DNA of 64,000 bases, taken from positions 434,001 through 498,000 of the forward strand of contig SEMN01000001.1 in the NCBI GenBank assembly GCA_005408345.1, given 5' to 3'. The position numbers were made by a program, and so were the translations under genes. Under the pieces are notes generated by a model that saw only the letters and a program-made list of their open reading frames with translations, was not told the origin of the DNA and did no database searches. This DNA is from Macquaria australasica (taxonomy: Eukaryota > Chordata > Actinopteri > Centrarchiformes > Percichthyidae). Shown piece by piece: positions 22,501 through 34,000 of the stretch (positions are counted from its first letter, which is position 1; the number at the start of each line of letters is the position of its first letter).

Positions 22501-23079
22501 TGTGACACTGTTGTGACACACTGAGGAGACGCATCTGTGGTATGAGCGTCACTATTTCCAGTACATACACACTTGTGTTCCCATGCCAAGCATTTCTTGC
22601 CCTCATTTCCTCATGCTGTTTCACAAAACAGCATTGTGCCACTATATGTAGCCCAATAGTTATAATTCAGTATGATGAATTGGCTTTAAATACGCCTGTG
22701 CAAATATATTCTAATTCTACTTATATATAATGATTACAATGAAAGATTAAGAAGTCTGTTTTGTTTTTTTGTTTTTTGTTTTTCAAAGCCTGTAAAAAAA
22801 CAGTGGGCGGCCCCTTCTCAGGAATTCTGACAAATACTCTGAGTCAAACACTTCAACACAAACACATCAATAAAGAGTTTTGATGCCAGAGACTTAACAG
22901 GAAAGGTTAGATAAAGCAGTTTGGTTAGTACACTTGTTTACTCGTACTCGGCCAATATGTTTCCTGTACACATTTTTAATTTTAACAAACCTCTGTTTAA
23001 CTGCTAAGTGTTGAATTACACTATAAAGAAATATTACCATTTAGATTTCATATACATATATAGTGTTATATTTGAGAAT

Positions 23080-23111
<32 letters not shown>

Positions 23112-26100
23112 CAAAGGTAAGTATGGTGGTGACTGATATAATTGTATTTATGCCAAGGTTGCCAAGTTCATTCCTGAGAAATGCTTATCAACGTCGAATT
23201 AATGCGTTTACGTTGTTGCATCGCTCAACTGTTTACTTTCTCAGTAAACTCACTGCTGTTTGCATACTTTTAGGTATGCAGGATGTCTGACGGCAGCGTT
23301 TCTTCTAAGCAGATTTAAAAGAGCAGTAATAAAGAGACTTAGTCAAGGAGTCTAAATCACTAAAACACGTGATTTCTTGTTTTGATAGTGCTGGTTATTT
23401 TTTACCATTTTTCCAAGTTCCATTTGCTACTCATTTAGTCCTTTTTAGTTGGGTCAGCTTGTTATCTATACATTTCTATAAAATTCCTGTGTCTCTTGGT
23501 AGACTTTGGAATTTTTCATTGCATTTGTAAATGTCAACATTATTTCTCTCACATGCAATTATAACCTGAAATTATCTTGTTTAAATGCCAGCTATACATT
23601 CAAACTTCACATTGATATCTTCTTCTACCCTGTAATATGTGGTAGTGCACTATCCGCGGGGTTTATGAGTTGATGGATTAATTTTCTCATCATCACAAAG
23701 AAACTTCTTGTCATCTATGATTTATCTGCACATAGGTGTGGATTTGTGCGTTCGGTATTTACCTGTGGAGAGCGAGGGAGGTAGAGGGTTCATCTCCTTG
23801 TCCACCATCTTCTGGTGCAGGGCTCGGAGACTGAAGGGCTCCACGGTGAATGGGAGAGTCCCAGTCAACATCGCGTACATGTTCACACCACTGGAAGATC
23901 AAAATACACACTTCAGCTCTGGGTGCATTCAAGAAATAAACATATCTATTTGAATATGTTGATATTTGACAGCAAGTGATCACATTTCGAAAAAGGAGAA
24001 TACACTCACATGGACCAGACATCCACCTTCGGCCCGTACTTCTTCCTGGAGAGCAGCTCTGGGGCGGCATAGGCCGGACTTCCACACTGGGTGCTGAATG
24101 GGTCAGAGTATCCCAAGATGCCAGCGCAGTTACTGAGGCCAAAATCTGAGGGACAGAAAGGGTGAGGTGAGTGTTGTTTCTGGGTTTATTACTGTCTTTT
24201 CAGCTCACCCATTAAACAAGTCGCCTCATCACAGCGTTGCACACACAAACAGAAGCAGATTAGCACTTTGGTGAGAGCTTGTAAGGGTTTTAACAGGATA
24301 TTTAATTGCTCTTAACCCCTCACCACATGTGGGACACTGACACTCTGCATGTCCCACTCCAACTGAGGAAATCTTTTTATTTCTACTGTAAAGTAACTGG
24401 CATCAAAGGCCTTCTTTTATTATTAGCTGTTTGAATATTATTCTTGTTTGCTGTTGGAAATTTTGTATTTATGAATGAGTTCATGGAATTTCTGTACAAA
24501 ATTTGATTCAGGAGAAATTAAAAAGAAAGCATTGCACTGAACAAGGAAAAGAAGATGAGTTAGATACTGTAAATGTAAGAGCTTTTCAGTTACCTATGAG
24601 CTTTATGTTGTCCTGCTCATCCAACAGGAGGTTTTCTATCTTCAGATCCCTGTAAGGCGAAGAGAGAAAAAGGACATGTCAATGTCTGCACAGCGTCAGT
24701 AATTATATTAGATAACTTATCTATGCCATGATCATAATACAATGCACAAACAGGAGGGGTCAGCCCACACCACACACCCCTCCCAATGTGGGTCACGCTG
24801 GCTGATTTTCAGGGTCTATTGTGTGCCTCCAGATCCCTCCTCAGTCTCAGAAATCCTGTTATACAGTTATCTACATAGGCCATCTCACAATGATAGAAAT
24901 TTAGTTCCCAGGCTCTGAGCGACAAAGCATTGAATATTCCCGGGAAGAGCTTTGTGAAATTTATATCTGAAATTTGATTTAGAGATGCAGTTAAATTGTT
25001 GTTTTCCCTAAATCAAATCAAACATTTTATCTGCAGATGTAACAGTATTTGTAGGAGGAATGCACTGCAATGATTAATATCTGTGCACAGTGCATGGAAA
25101 TCCAGTTGTTGTATAAGTCGTATTTATTTTTTAAGAAATTCTTAGCAGCTCTCTTGGAAACCTCTTAAAGCATGGCAGTGCAGTTTATTGAGCGGACAGA
25201 TATGGTTATTTGTGGATTATCAGTAATGTGCATAATAAGGACTTAACCCACACTTTGAGAAAGAGGATCAGAGATCTTAAAGTCAGCTTTAACCCATAAA
25301 CAGCACAAAGCTCTCTGAGCTATGGATGGCAAACTATCAATATGTTGTGAGGCATTTATACAAATTCTGCTCTAACATTGGAGACTAATGTGTGTGTTTT
25401 TTCTTTCTCTGTCTGCATGTGTTTGCCTTATTTAAGTGGGTGTTTTTTTGTTTGTTTTTTTACCTGTGCACCACACCCGCCCTGTGCAGATGCTCAACGG
25501 CCAGCACCAACTGCCGGATGTATTTCTGAGTCTCCCTCTCATCCAGGCGTTTCTTGTCGTAGATTCGGTTCATGAGGTTCCCGCCGGGACACAGCTCCAT
25601 CACCAGGTAGTAGCTGTTCTCCGTCTCCAGGATGTCCAGCAGCTGCGTGATGTTGGGGTGGCGGATCATCTGCTGGATGTGGCCCTCCCTCCGCAGGTTC
25701 TTGGTCACATACGAGTCCTTCTTGGCCTTCCGCTTGTCGATCACCTTCACCGCCACCTGGAGAAATTGAGAAAGAGGATGTTGTTTTAGACAAAGCACAG
25801 CCTCCGCAGCTAAAGTTCGGCTCTTAAAGCTTGCACTATATGCTATTGCGAATGATACCCATGAAGAATAGAGCACTAGTGCACTGCTGTGACTTGGAGA
25901 GAGGTTTTCAGAGAGTTGTAGTGTAACAGGTGATGAGCTACTCAGTCTCCATTGCAGGGGCTATAACTCGACACTGACCTCTCCCTCACAGCTGCTCCCA
26001 ATGTGGGGCAACCCAGGCGCTATAGGGCCCTGGGGCTGCAGGAGGGGGAGGTGTGAGTGTGTGTTGGAGGGGTTACTGAACCATCATAAACTGGGGAAAC

Positions 26101-27115
26101 AGCAAATGTTACCCTATCTGTTGAGAAGGCGCCAAGGCCAAATGGACAGTTAATATTCCCCCATTTGCCACAGAGTTTAGTTACAGCTAAACACACGAGG
26201 GCCTGCTCATTTTCTGACGCAGATTCAACAGACTGAGGAGAACAGAGTTGTTTTTTTTTTCTTGAATTACTCATCCCAACTTCTTTTGTCTGTTTCTCTA
26301 CCCTTGTTGTCTCATTGAAGAAGAAACCTGCAGAATCTCCTCATAAAAGCCTCAGAACGCGTCATTTACCTCCATGACAAACACTTTGCTTCCTAGCTGA
26401 TTACATTCAATAACGTACCCATCTACTCTATTTCATCCTTTGCCCGTGTCTCCTTGTATCCCGTCTAGACTGAGTTCAAGAGCATGGCTACCATACACAA
26501 CAAATCATCTCAAGGAGAGCCCACAGACATGGAAAGGCACGACCAGTGAAACTAATCACCATATCCATTAACGAAATGGTGAGGGCCAAAGTGGTTGTGT
26601 GTGCGTCCTCTCTTTCTTCTGTCCTTCAGCTTGTCTTTCTTTTTTACTTTCGTCCTTTCATCTCTGATAATTGACTCACCTCTGAAAACCTTTTTACAGC
26701 TGCTAATTAAACCTGGCTGTGTGTGTGTGTGTGTGTAGGTGTGTGTGTGTGCGCGCGCGTTAAACCATCACAATACAGTAATAGATGGCCCGTGTTTACG
26801 CCAGGCAGTGTGGATAAGAGAAGGGGTGCGGGGTATGTATGGGGGGAGGGGGCACTGTATTTACAGTAGTCTATATGAGGAGAGGCGGGGGTTTGGGTGG
26901 GTTGGGGATGTAGAGGGGGAGGGGTGCGCCCAGCCAGGGGGCTTCTGGGGGATTCAGTTGTTTATCATGCGCCCCTCAGACAGAAAAGGGGGGAGTGGGG
27001 GAGTATGGAGGGGAAAGTGGGTTACAGACATCAAAAACACATGCATATGACCTCCCCAGCCCTCTGACCATGACAGCACCATCTCTCACCTCTGCTCACT
27101 TTCATACGCCCTGCC

Positions 27116-27157
<42 letters not shown>

Positions 27158-28272
27158 CTCTCATCCCCGCATCCACACTGACTTTCTAGTGATGCTAAAA
27201 AAGGATCTGGGAGTCCTCCTGTATTTCCTTCCCACCCCCGGACTAAACCCTTTTGCTTGAATAAACTCACTGTCCTCCGCTCCCTCCCAGCGCCTGAATG
27301 AGAGAGAGAGAGTGTAAAGAGAGAGAGAGAGCATGTGAGGTGCTTGGTTGTGTGATTGCCAGTGTTTGCATCATCCTCAACAAAGAGCGTGAGGGAAGAG
27401 GAGAGAGGAGCGCTTTCTTTTCTCCTCACAGCAACAGAATGGGAGTGGGGCAGGATGAGTTCATCTTTAAAATGCCAATTGTTAATTTCAGTGGCACATT
27501 ATTCTGTTTTACACATAGACAAACAGGCATGGGTCTACATGTAGGAACACGCAAGAGAAGGAGGCTACTTGCTTTCCAATATGCAAATTTCCTGGGTGCT
27601 CTTCAAAAAAGCCTGGAGAGACAAAGGCAACCAGTGGCCAATGGCAGCCCATATCAAAGCCCTGCGCTGGCGGAATCATAATGAGGCTGAAGCCCATTTA
27701 TCAACGACATGATTTCATATGCAAGTAGCTGCTCTCTTCTCTCATAGGCCGGGCAATTTTCCTCTCTGTCCCTATCACCGGCTTGCGCGCCCACAGCGGT
27801 GAGATCACCACCACCAGCAGCAAACAAAGCAAGAGGTTCAGAAAACCCACAAAGCGCACAACTAGTTATCCAACACATGTTAGGAAAAAGACAGCTCTCT
27901 CTGTCTCTCTCACACACTAAAGGTAAATATTGTCACTAGAGTTTGGCTAGAAAACAAGCCCTGCTGTGCATATAGCTGAGTTCAACAGCTGGTGGTGCCG
28001 CATGAGCTCATTAACAAAGCCTCGCTTTGCAAACAAGGCTGATCACTTTCTCTGAGAAAGCTAAGGAATGATTAGATTGGCACGTTGCAAAAGCACAATG
28101 TATTGATAAACTGAGGTTTTCTTGGTTGACATGCAGGCATGAGACAAGAGACAGCTGACACTGCCCACTGGAATGAAATTTAAAACCATATCAGACCCCT
28201 TGCTGAATGCCACTCATGGTTTTTAAATATTAAAACATAGGCTATTACAGTCAGTAAAAACTGGGCTGGTTT

Positions 28273-28307
<35 letters not shown>

Positions 28308-28741
28308 AAAGAAGAAAGAGAAAGTATTTTGTTCCTCAGAAGTTGTTTTTTGATTTCAAAATTACAAGTTTGCAAGTGCATTCATTCTGATCACAAAATG
28401 CATTTAAATGATGCCAATAAATATAAAATGTAGGCTATTACACACAATTCTACCAAACCAATTTGCATTTCCACTTTGTGAGCCCCCCGCAGTCCGCTTA
28501 CCTTTTCCCCAGTCAAAGCGTGGAGACCTTCTCTAACTTTAGCGAACGATCCTTCTCCCAGCTTCCTCCCAATCAGATAGTTCCCGACCCGTTTGGTGTG
28601 GTAAAAGTTCTTGAGGATGTCCGCTGCAGGACTGCATAAGGAGGCCGGGAGGATGCTCTCATTCCCGGCACTATTTGGGGTTTTACCCTCATATAACCCG
28701 TGGCTGTTGTCCACTACCATGTCGCTGTCGGCAACTGGCAT
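19510..28741 (-). CDS. HUNK: Hormonally up-regulated Neu-associated kinase HUNK (9 coding exons)
   Basis: HUNK is an SNF1/AMPK-related serine/threonine protein kinase. Coding exons in transcript order are 28741-28502, 25756-25464, 24649-24594, 24145-24010, 23890-23763, 22089-21963, 21780-21612, 21373-21211 and 20258-19510. They total 2061 nt, giving 686 aa plus stop; human is 714 aa. All introns are GT-AG and in phase. Kinase landmarks are the P-loop GEGSFAKV (62-69), VAVK lysine K84, HRDLKIEN with catalytic D179 (split across exons 2/3), DFG at 197-199 (split across exons 3/4), T-loop T215 before CGSPAYAAPE, and APE at 224-226. After the kinase, about residues 327-383 (HMTEKMGYKHSEVLSAVLTNRACHTLAVYFLL) match the HUNK UBA-like segment. 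The C-terminal exon is Ser/Pro-rich and ends with the conserved MGIGQILKKK block. The start is supported by RVGNYLIG following a poorly conserved 50-residue N-terminus. All catalytic residues are present, so an active kinase is expected. Confidence 0.96.
20910..21005. repeat. (ATGG)n microsatellite, interrupted
   Basis: GGATGGAT units are interspersed with GGATTGAT variants and a short ACAGACAAACA interruption, in HUNK intron 8. Confidence 0.85.
23087..23113. repeat. (TA)n microsatellite
   Basis: A short run of alternating TA preceded by CACACACA, in HUNK intron 5. Confidence 0.85.
26719..26759. repeat. (GT)n with (GC)n end
   Basis: GTGT tract interrupted by AG and ending in GCGCGCGCG, in HUNK intron 1. 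Both parts are purine-pyrimidine alternating, so this is a possible Z-DNA segment. Confidence 0.8.
27121..27155. repeat. (CA)n microsatellite
   Basis: Uninterrupted AC dinucleotides in HUNK intron 1. A GA-rich tract follows at 27299-27331. Confidence 0.95.
27440..27860. promoter_or_regulatory. Candidate conserved non-coding element in HUNK intron 1
   Basis: This is a block of evenly composed, non-repetitive sequence between two microsatellite-rich regions of a long first intron. It includes TAAT-type homeobox cores and stretches such as CACCGGCTTGCGCGCCCACA. This is the usual look of a vertebrate intronic enhancer, but conservation was not tested. Confidence 0.25.
28277..28305. repeat. Poly(A) run of 29 bases
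   Basis: Twenty-nine consecutive A followed by AAGA-type units, in HUNK intron 1. It could be the tail of a plus-strand retroposon, but the sequence just before it is not one I recognise. Confidence 0.9.
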
Positions 28742-29420
28742 AACAGCTCCCTTGCCAAATGTCTCCTTTTAACAAGGGAGAAAAACTACGCAGCTCGTCC
28801 CTCGCCCAGCTTAAAGCCAGGTATTAAATGCTTAACGTCCGGTAAAGTGCGTTAACTCCGGTCTGCCTGCGTCTCGCCCCTAATAGCAAATTAAGGGAAC
28901 CGGAGCTTGCGCCACCTGTTCACCCAAAGCATCCAGTGAGCGCACTCAGCAGGTTCCGATACAAGTCTTGGTGAGTGTATCAGCTTAGATTTCAATGACA
29001 CATAAACAATGCCATACTCAAGCATGGGGAGTTATTAACTGACGCACCTGTCTTAATACTTCCGAGGGTTTAAAAAAAACTGAGGCTCACTCAGAGGTAG
29101 ACTGTTAGGCTACTCAGCGTCCCTTCTCCATGCATTCAGCGTCTCCTGAATTGTGCAGGCAGCGTGTTTTTCAGTAGTGAAGTGACTCTACCCGGTCCTC
29201 TGGGTGGGCGTTTCTTAGTGTGAGGGTGAAAAAAAACAAAAAACACATAGGCCTACACACATAGCCCCTCACACTGTGGTGGTAGCCGGGGTGATTTTCA
29301 ATCCAATCAGCGCAGGCGGGCGGAGCACATGTGAGAACAAGGGGGACAACTCACCGCTGCCCCGCCGTTTTTCACATGGTGCGCTCTGATTGTAGCTACA
29401 CGGCCATGAACAAAGAATAT
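28742..29420 (-). promoter_or_regulatory. HUNK: HUNK 5' UTR and promoter region
   Basis: This GC-richer sequence lies upstream of the HUNK start codon. A CCAAT box at 29303-29307 and a GGGCGG GC-box at 29318-29323 lie about 560-580 bp upstream of the ATG and may mark the core promoter. The transcription start is not visible from sequence. Confidence 0.4.
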
Positions 29421-30735
29421 ATTTGTAGTCTGAAGAGAGAGACGCAACACTGTCACTACAGACACTTAGACATATTTTATTAATTCCTGTTGCGAGATTT
29501 CTGGGTGTCTATGTCGTAATTGTATTGTCAGGTTCATTTTTTGTGCGTAAAGGATCCAAATGTTCACACCATGCATGCAGCCACACACATTCTTAATTAC
29601 ACTGGCATAGAGGAGTACATCTCTAGTGGCACTAAATGATCATACATAAATGTTGACTGTGAGAAATGGTCAATAAGGCGCACCATCATATTGCCTTTTT
29701 TTTTCCATTGTGTTATTGGTTGTTGCTGAACTTGGAGTTCTGCCAGCCATAGAAAGTTGTACACCAGCGGCAGACAAAGAAGCATTTTCCTCCTCGGTCA
29801 CTGAGGTGTTCACTGGCCTAATTAACATGGTGTTCATCACTCAAATGAGGACACCTGCAGGGAGGGGCAACAGTTTGAGACATATTCTTATTCATGTCTT
29901 TGACTTCAGCTCATTAATCTGACCTAATATGTTTATATTATACGTTTACCTATAGTGAACCTGCAGGGACTGAACAAAATAACAGAAACACCTGACAATA
30001 TAATGAAATCCAATAGAATAGCCCTGCAAAAAAATACTAGCAATGTGAAGCTTTTTTGTTGTTGTTGTTTTGTTTTTTGGATTCTGCGTCAGAGAGGTGT
30101 CGATTCAACTCTGCGGTGTTTTGTGAGGCTGTGGTTTGTGGTGTCACTATATCAGTTTTAATCATTAATACAGGTGTACTCTGTTTTGTTCATTCCTAGA
30201 AGGAGTGAGAAGGATAGCTACACATGTGCAGTTTGGCTTGCCTGCTGGACCATGCTTTCTAGACACCGGACCAGACACTCAGACATGGAACCAAAAGTGC
30301 AAGTATACCACCATCTATTGAAATGATTTTGTACTGCAAGAACATACACTTCTACAACTGATGGCTATTTTCCATTGTCCTGATACCAGACATTTATTGC
30401 TTTAGTGAAATTATGATTTAAAGCAAGTAGTCCGTGGATTAGGCCCGCCTTGGTGTTTAACAGTAGCCTACCCCCTTTGTGACTTGGAATAGCCTACTTT
30501 AAAGGTAGGCTCATTTGGCTCAATTGTCATCCTGAGAAATATGAGGTGATGATAAGAGTGCCACAGTAATAAAAAAAAGGGGGGGAAAAAAGCACAATTT
30601 CTATCTTCAACTTGCTTTCACGATTTAATCCTGGTAGTAGCACACTCCAGCATCTTAATAGTGGTTAGAGTAGGTTAAACACAGATTGCATGTGTAGTCC
30701 ACTGTAGGCCTACCTTGAAGACCTGATGTGTTAAA
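29421..30735. other. Intergenic, no gene seen
   Basis: AT-rich DNA between the divergent HUNK and SCAF4 genes, with no recognisable coding frame or RNA gene. Short T-rich and A-rich simple stretches are present (29695-29705, 30052-30078, 30570-30590). Confidence 0.5.
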
Positions 30736-30739
30736 TCGG

Positions 30740-31010
30740 ACATACTTTGTGGACACCCCTGTCCCATGCACCGTCCACACAGGTTTTCAATCCCTGCAGC
30801 ACTCCGCCACCTAGCGGACAAAACCCACAACAACAACAGAATCGAATCCCATCATGCTTTGCCGTGCCCGCCGACCCGAGAGCTACCGATGCTAGGCTAA
30901 CTGTCGTTAGCTACCGGGAGCGGACATGTTGTACCGACCCTTCCTTGACTAAACATCACTGTAAGCGGGGAATCGGGAGTCGAGGGGAAGGCTCGGAGCG
31001 TTGGGCAATC
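30740..31010 (+). promoter_or_regulatory. SCAF4: SCAF4 promoter and 5' UTR
   Basis: Sequence richer in CpG than the flanks begins near 30750 and continues past the first exon into intron 1 (to about 31350). This is the pattern of a housekeeping CpG-island promoter. I see no TATA box just upstream of the start codon. Confidence 0.5.
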
Positions 31011-34000
31011 ATGGACGCCGTCAACGCCTTTAACCAGGAGGTAAGCTGCCTTCGGGGCTCGCTGAGACCCTGAAGTCACCGAGTCCGGCGATGCCGATCA
31101 CGGTGCTGTGAGGCACCGAAGCTAGTCGAGCAGGACCCACCAGCGGGCCTAGCTAGCTGGACTTGTCCGTCTCACCTGGCTTCAGGGCTAACTGGGTTAG
31201 CGGCTGTGCTGTAGCTACACCTGCAGCTCCAGCAGTGTCCTTCCTGAAACAGACGGCGGGGCTTTCTGCCAGCTAGCAAGCTAACGCAGCGGCGGCCAGC
31301 CCACGTTGGTCCCAGAAACCCTGCACAAAGTTCAAATAACGTCAGTAACGCCAGTGTTAGCTTGTTGGTGCATGGTCAGTTACATTGGTGTTGGTAACAG
31401 TGCTACTGGCGAGCACACACACTTTCCTGTTGTGTTTCTGTAGAGGATGCCGGGCTAAGTTACTGTAAGGCCTGTGGACTGATGGTTGATACTGTTAGAA
31501 GTGCAGCCAAAAGACAGGTCAGGTCATCTGTTGGTGTTTTTTTTTTTTTGGTTCCTCTCGTTTCTGCTGATGCCCCCTTTTAACCCTTGAATGCATCAGT
31601 CACTGCAGCTGGGCCCGCTTTAACTGAGTGGCAAACACAAACCTGTAATTGCATCATAACTAGCAAGTCCTGATGCTTGTTTATTGCACCAGTTCATTAT
31701 AACCCCAAGGCTACGTGCGGTTTCTGATGGTTATTGAAACATGTCTTGCACTTTCAATAACAGTTTCTGTCTGGCACAAACACAGAGAAAGTTGTTTCTG
31801 TTTGTGGATTCAAATCACTGTCGGTAGACACTTCAGCATACTGTCCATAGACACCTATTAAAAGAGAAAACATGTACTTCAGTGACGTCTAAATGACACT
31901 GGACCATTTAGTGTAGCTCAGAGTAAGCAAAGCTGCGCACCACACAGCCGTTAAGATGCTTTAACTTCCTCAAAAGCAGACACCCGTCAACTGTATATAG
32001 ATGATTTCTAATTTAATTGCACCTTACTGCAACGAGGCTCACTTCAAAACAGTCAGAATGTATCATTGTCCCCGCAGACCCGTGGAGGAATTGTGAAATT
32101 CTGTTTGACAACATCAGATGCCAGTTTGGAGTGTCTGCACGTGTTGTGCTGTAGCAGATGGAAAATGAAAGTTTCAAACAGTAGCAAGGGAAGATTTCAT
32201 GCGTTCACTGTTTATGCAGCACAATGCACTATGATACCAAAGCTTTCACCCCCATGCCTCCGTCAGAGCCTAATGAACAATACAACGATCACACAGGAAG
32301 TTCACTTAACCAATGACAGCGTCGCCTTCCAGATCATCAATAGTGGCAACCAAAAGAGCTTGTCCTGTAAATGTGTCTCTTTAGTGTGTGAAGACATGAG
32401 GGTTTGGAAATCAAAAGCAATAGACTATAAATGATTGGCATCACCTCTGAAACTCCTCAAGCACTGTCCTCTTTATCTTTTTATTTATTATTTTCCTCCA
32501 GTCTCATGACTCTCCCCATCTCACTCATCTGTTATCTACTCTGTTTCTAGTTATTCTCACTGATGGACTCCAAGCCCCCAATTTCTCGGGCAAAGATGAT
32601 CTCCATCACCAAATCGGCCATCAAAGCTATGAAAGTAAGAATGAGTTTGGCATTTTGAGAGTTGCTTGTATATCTATTTGAGCGATATTCTCTGTATTTC
32701 TAAAATAACATCCCTTATTTTTTTAGCCTATACCTAGATGATAACATGCTCACTTGCTTCTCTCTCTCTCTCTCTCTCTCAGCTCTACAAACATGTGGTC
32801 CAGATTGTGGAAAAGTTTATCAAAAAGGTGAGACAAATCCGTCCAAATTCAGCCATCACCCTGTTTCTCCTCACCAATCAACACGAATAAACTCATATCT
32901 GTTGTCTCCTTCTGCTCTCTCTAGTGTAAGCCTGAGTACAAGGTAGCAGGCCTGTATGTGGTGGATTCCATTGTTAGGCAGTCCAGACACCAGTTTGGAT
33001 CAGACAAGGACGTGTTTGGCCCAAGGTTCACCAAAAACATTACAGGAACTTTTGAGAACCTCTGCCTTTGCCCAGTAGAGGACAGGGTAAGATCAGAAAG
33101 AGTTGGTGAAAAGTGTTGTAGTCACAAATAGTGCCAAATTGGGGTTGAAGGATTTTGCCCCTTTTACGGCTGTCACCTAAATCACCCTCCTTCACCTGTT
33201 TCGTGGCTTTCTTATTTTCCTTTTGTAGAGTAAGATCGTGCGGGTGTTGAACTTGTGGCAGAAGAATGGGGTGTTCAAGATTGAGGTTATTCAGCCCCTC
33301 CTAGACATGGCAGCTGGCTCTAGCAGTGCTGCTGCACCCTACACAGGCACAGATGAGCCAGGTAATTTGTGTTTGTTTGTACCCATTGTAGTGATTATTG
33401 TAACTCCATTATATTGCTTTTAAATACAATTCTACAGACACAACTTTACAGATTACATTTTGAACAAATTAAAAGAAAGAAAGAAAACTTGCTTAGTGGA
33501 GAAATTTGTAAATGTGCTTTTTTAAAATGTATATTGCTTAAAAACAATTAAATTTTGATATGCTGAAGTATCACTGCCTGATGCTGGCGTTTGAAGGCAT
33601 CTGTGTGCTGCTCACACACATGTCCATGCTGTATATCTTCCCTCAGGTTCTTCCCCACCTCCAGCCAAAGAGCCAGTTACTGCGGTAACGGCAAACTCCA
33701 CCATGACATCCACTGCTCAGCTGCAAACCTCTGATGCCTTTGCTGCTGTGGCACAGCTCTTCCAGTCCTCACAGGGTCAGCAGGTGTGTGTACTAGTGCA
33801 GACTGACTGATTAGCTTTGACCACAGTTCATTTTGCTTGTATTGTCATTGCTTGCACATCACTCCGACCCTCACTAATAACAACAACATTTTTAGCTTCA
33901 GCAGATGCTCCAGAACTTTCAACAGCAGCCAGTGAAGCCGGACACCAACACTCAGCCTCCTGTTCACACCATTCAAACACAGGGCCAAAACGTCAGCGCT

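Noticed and set aside
25539..25793. Alternative minus-strand frame inside HUNK exon 2
   Set aside because: Frame-shifted shadow of the kinase N-lobe; the other frame gives all conserved kinase residues.
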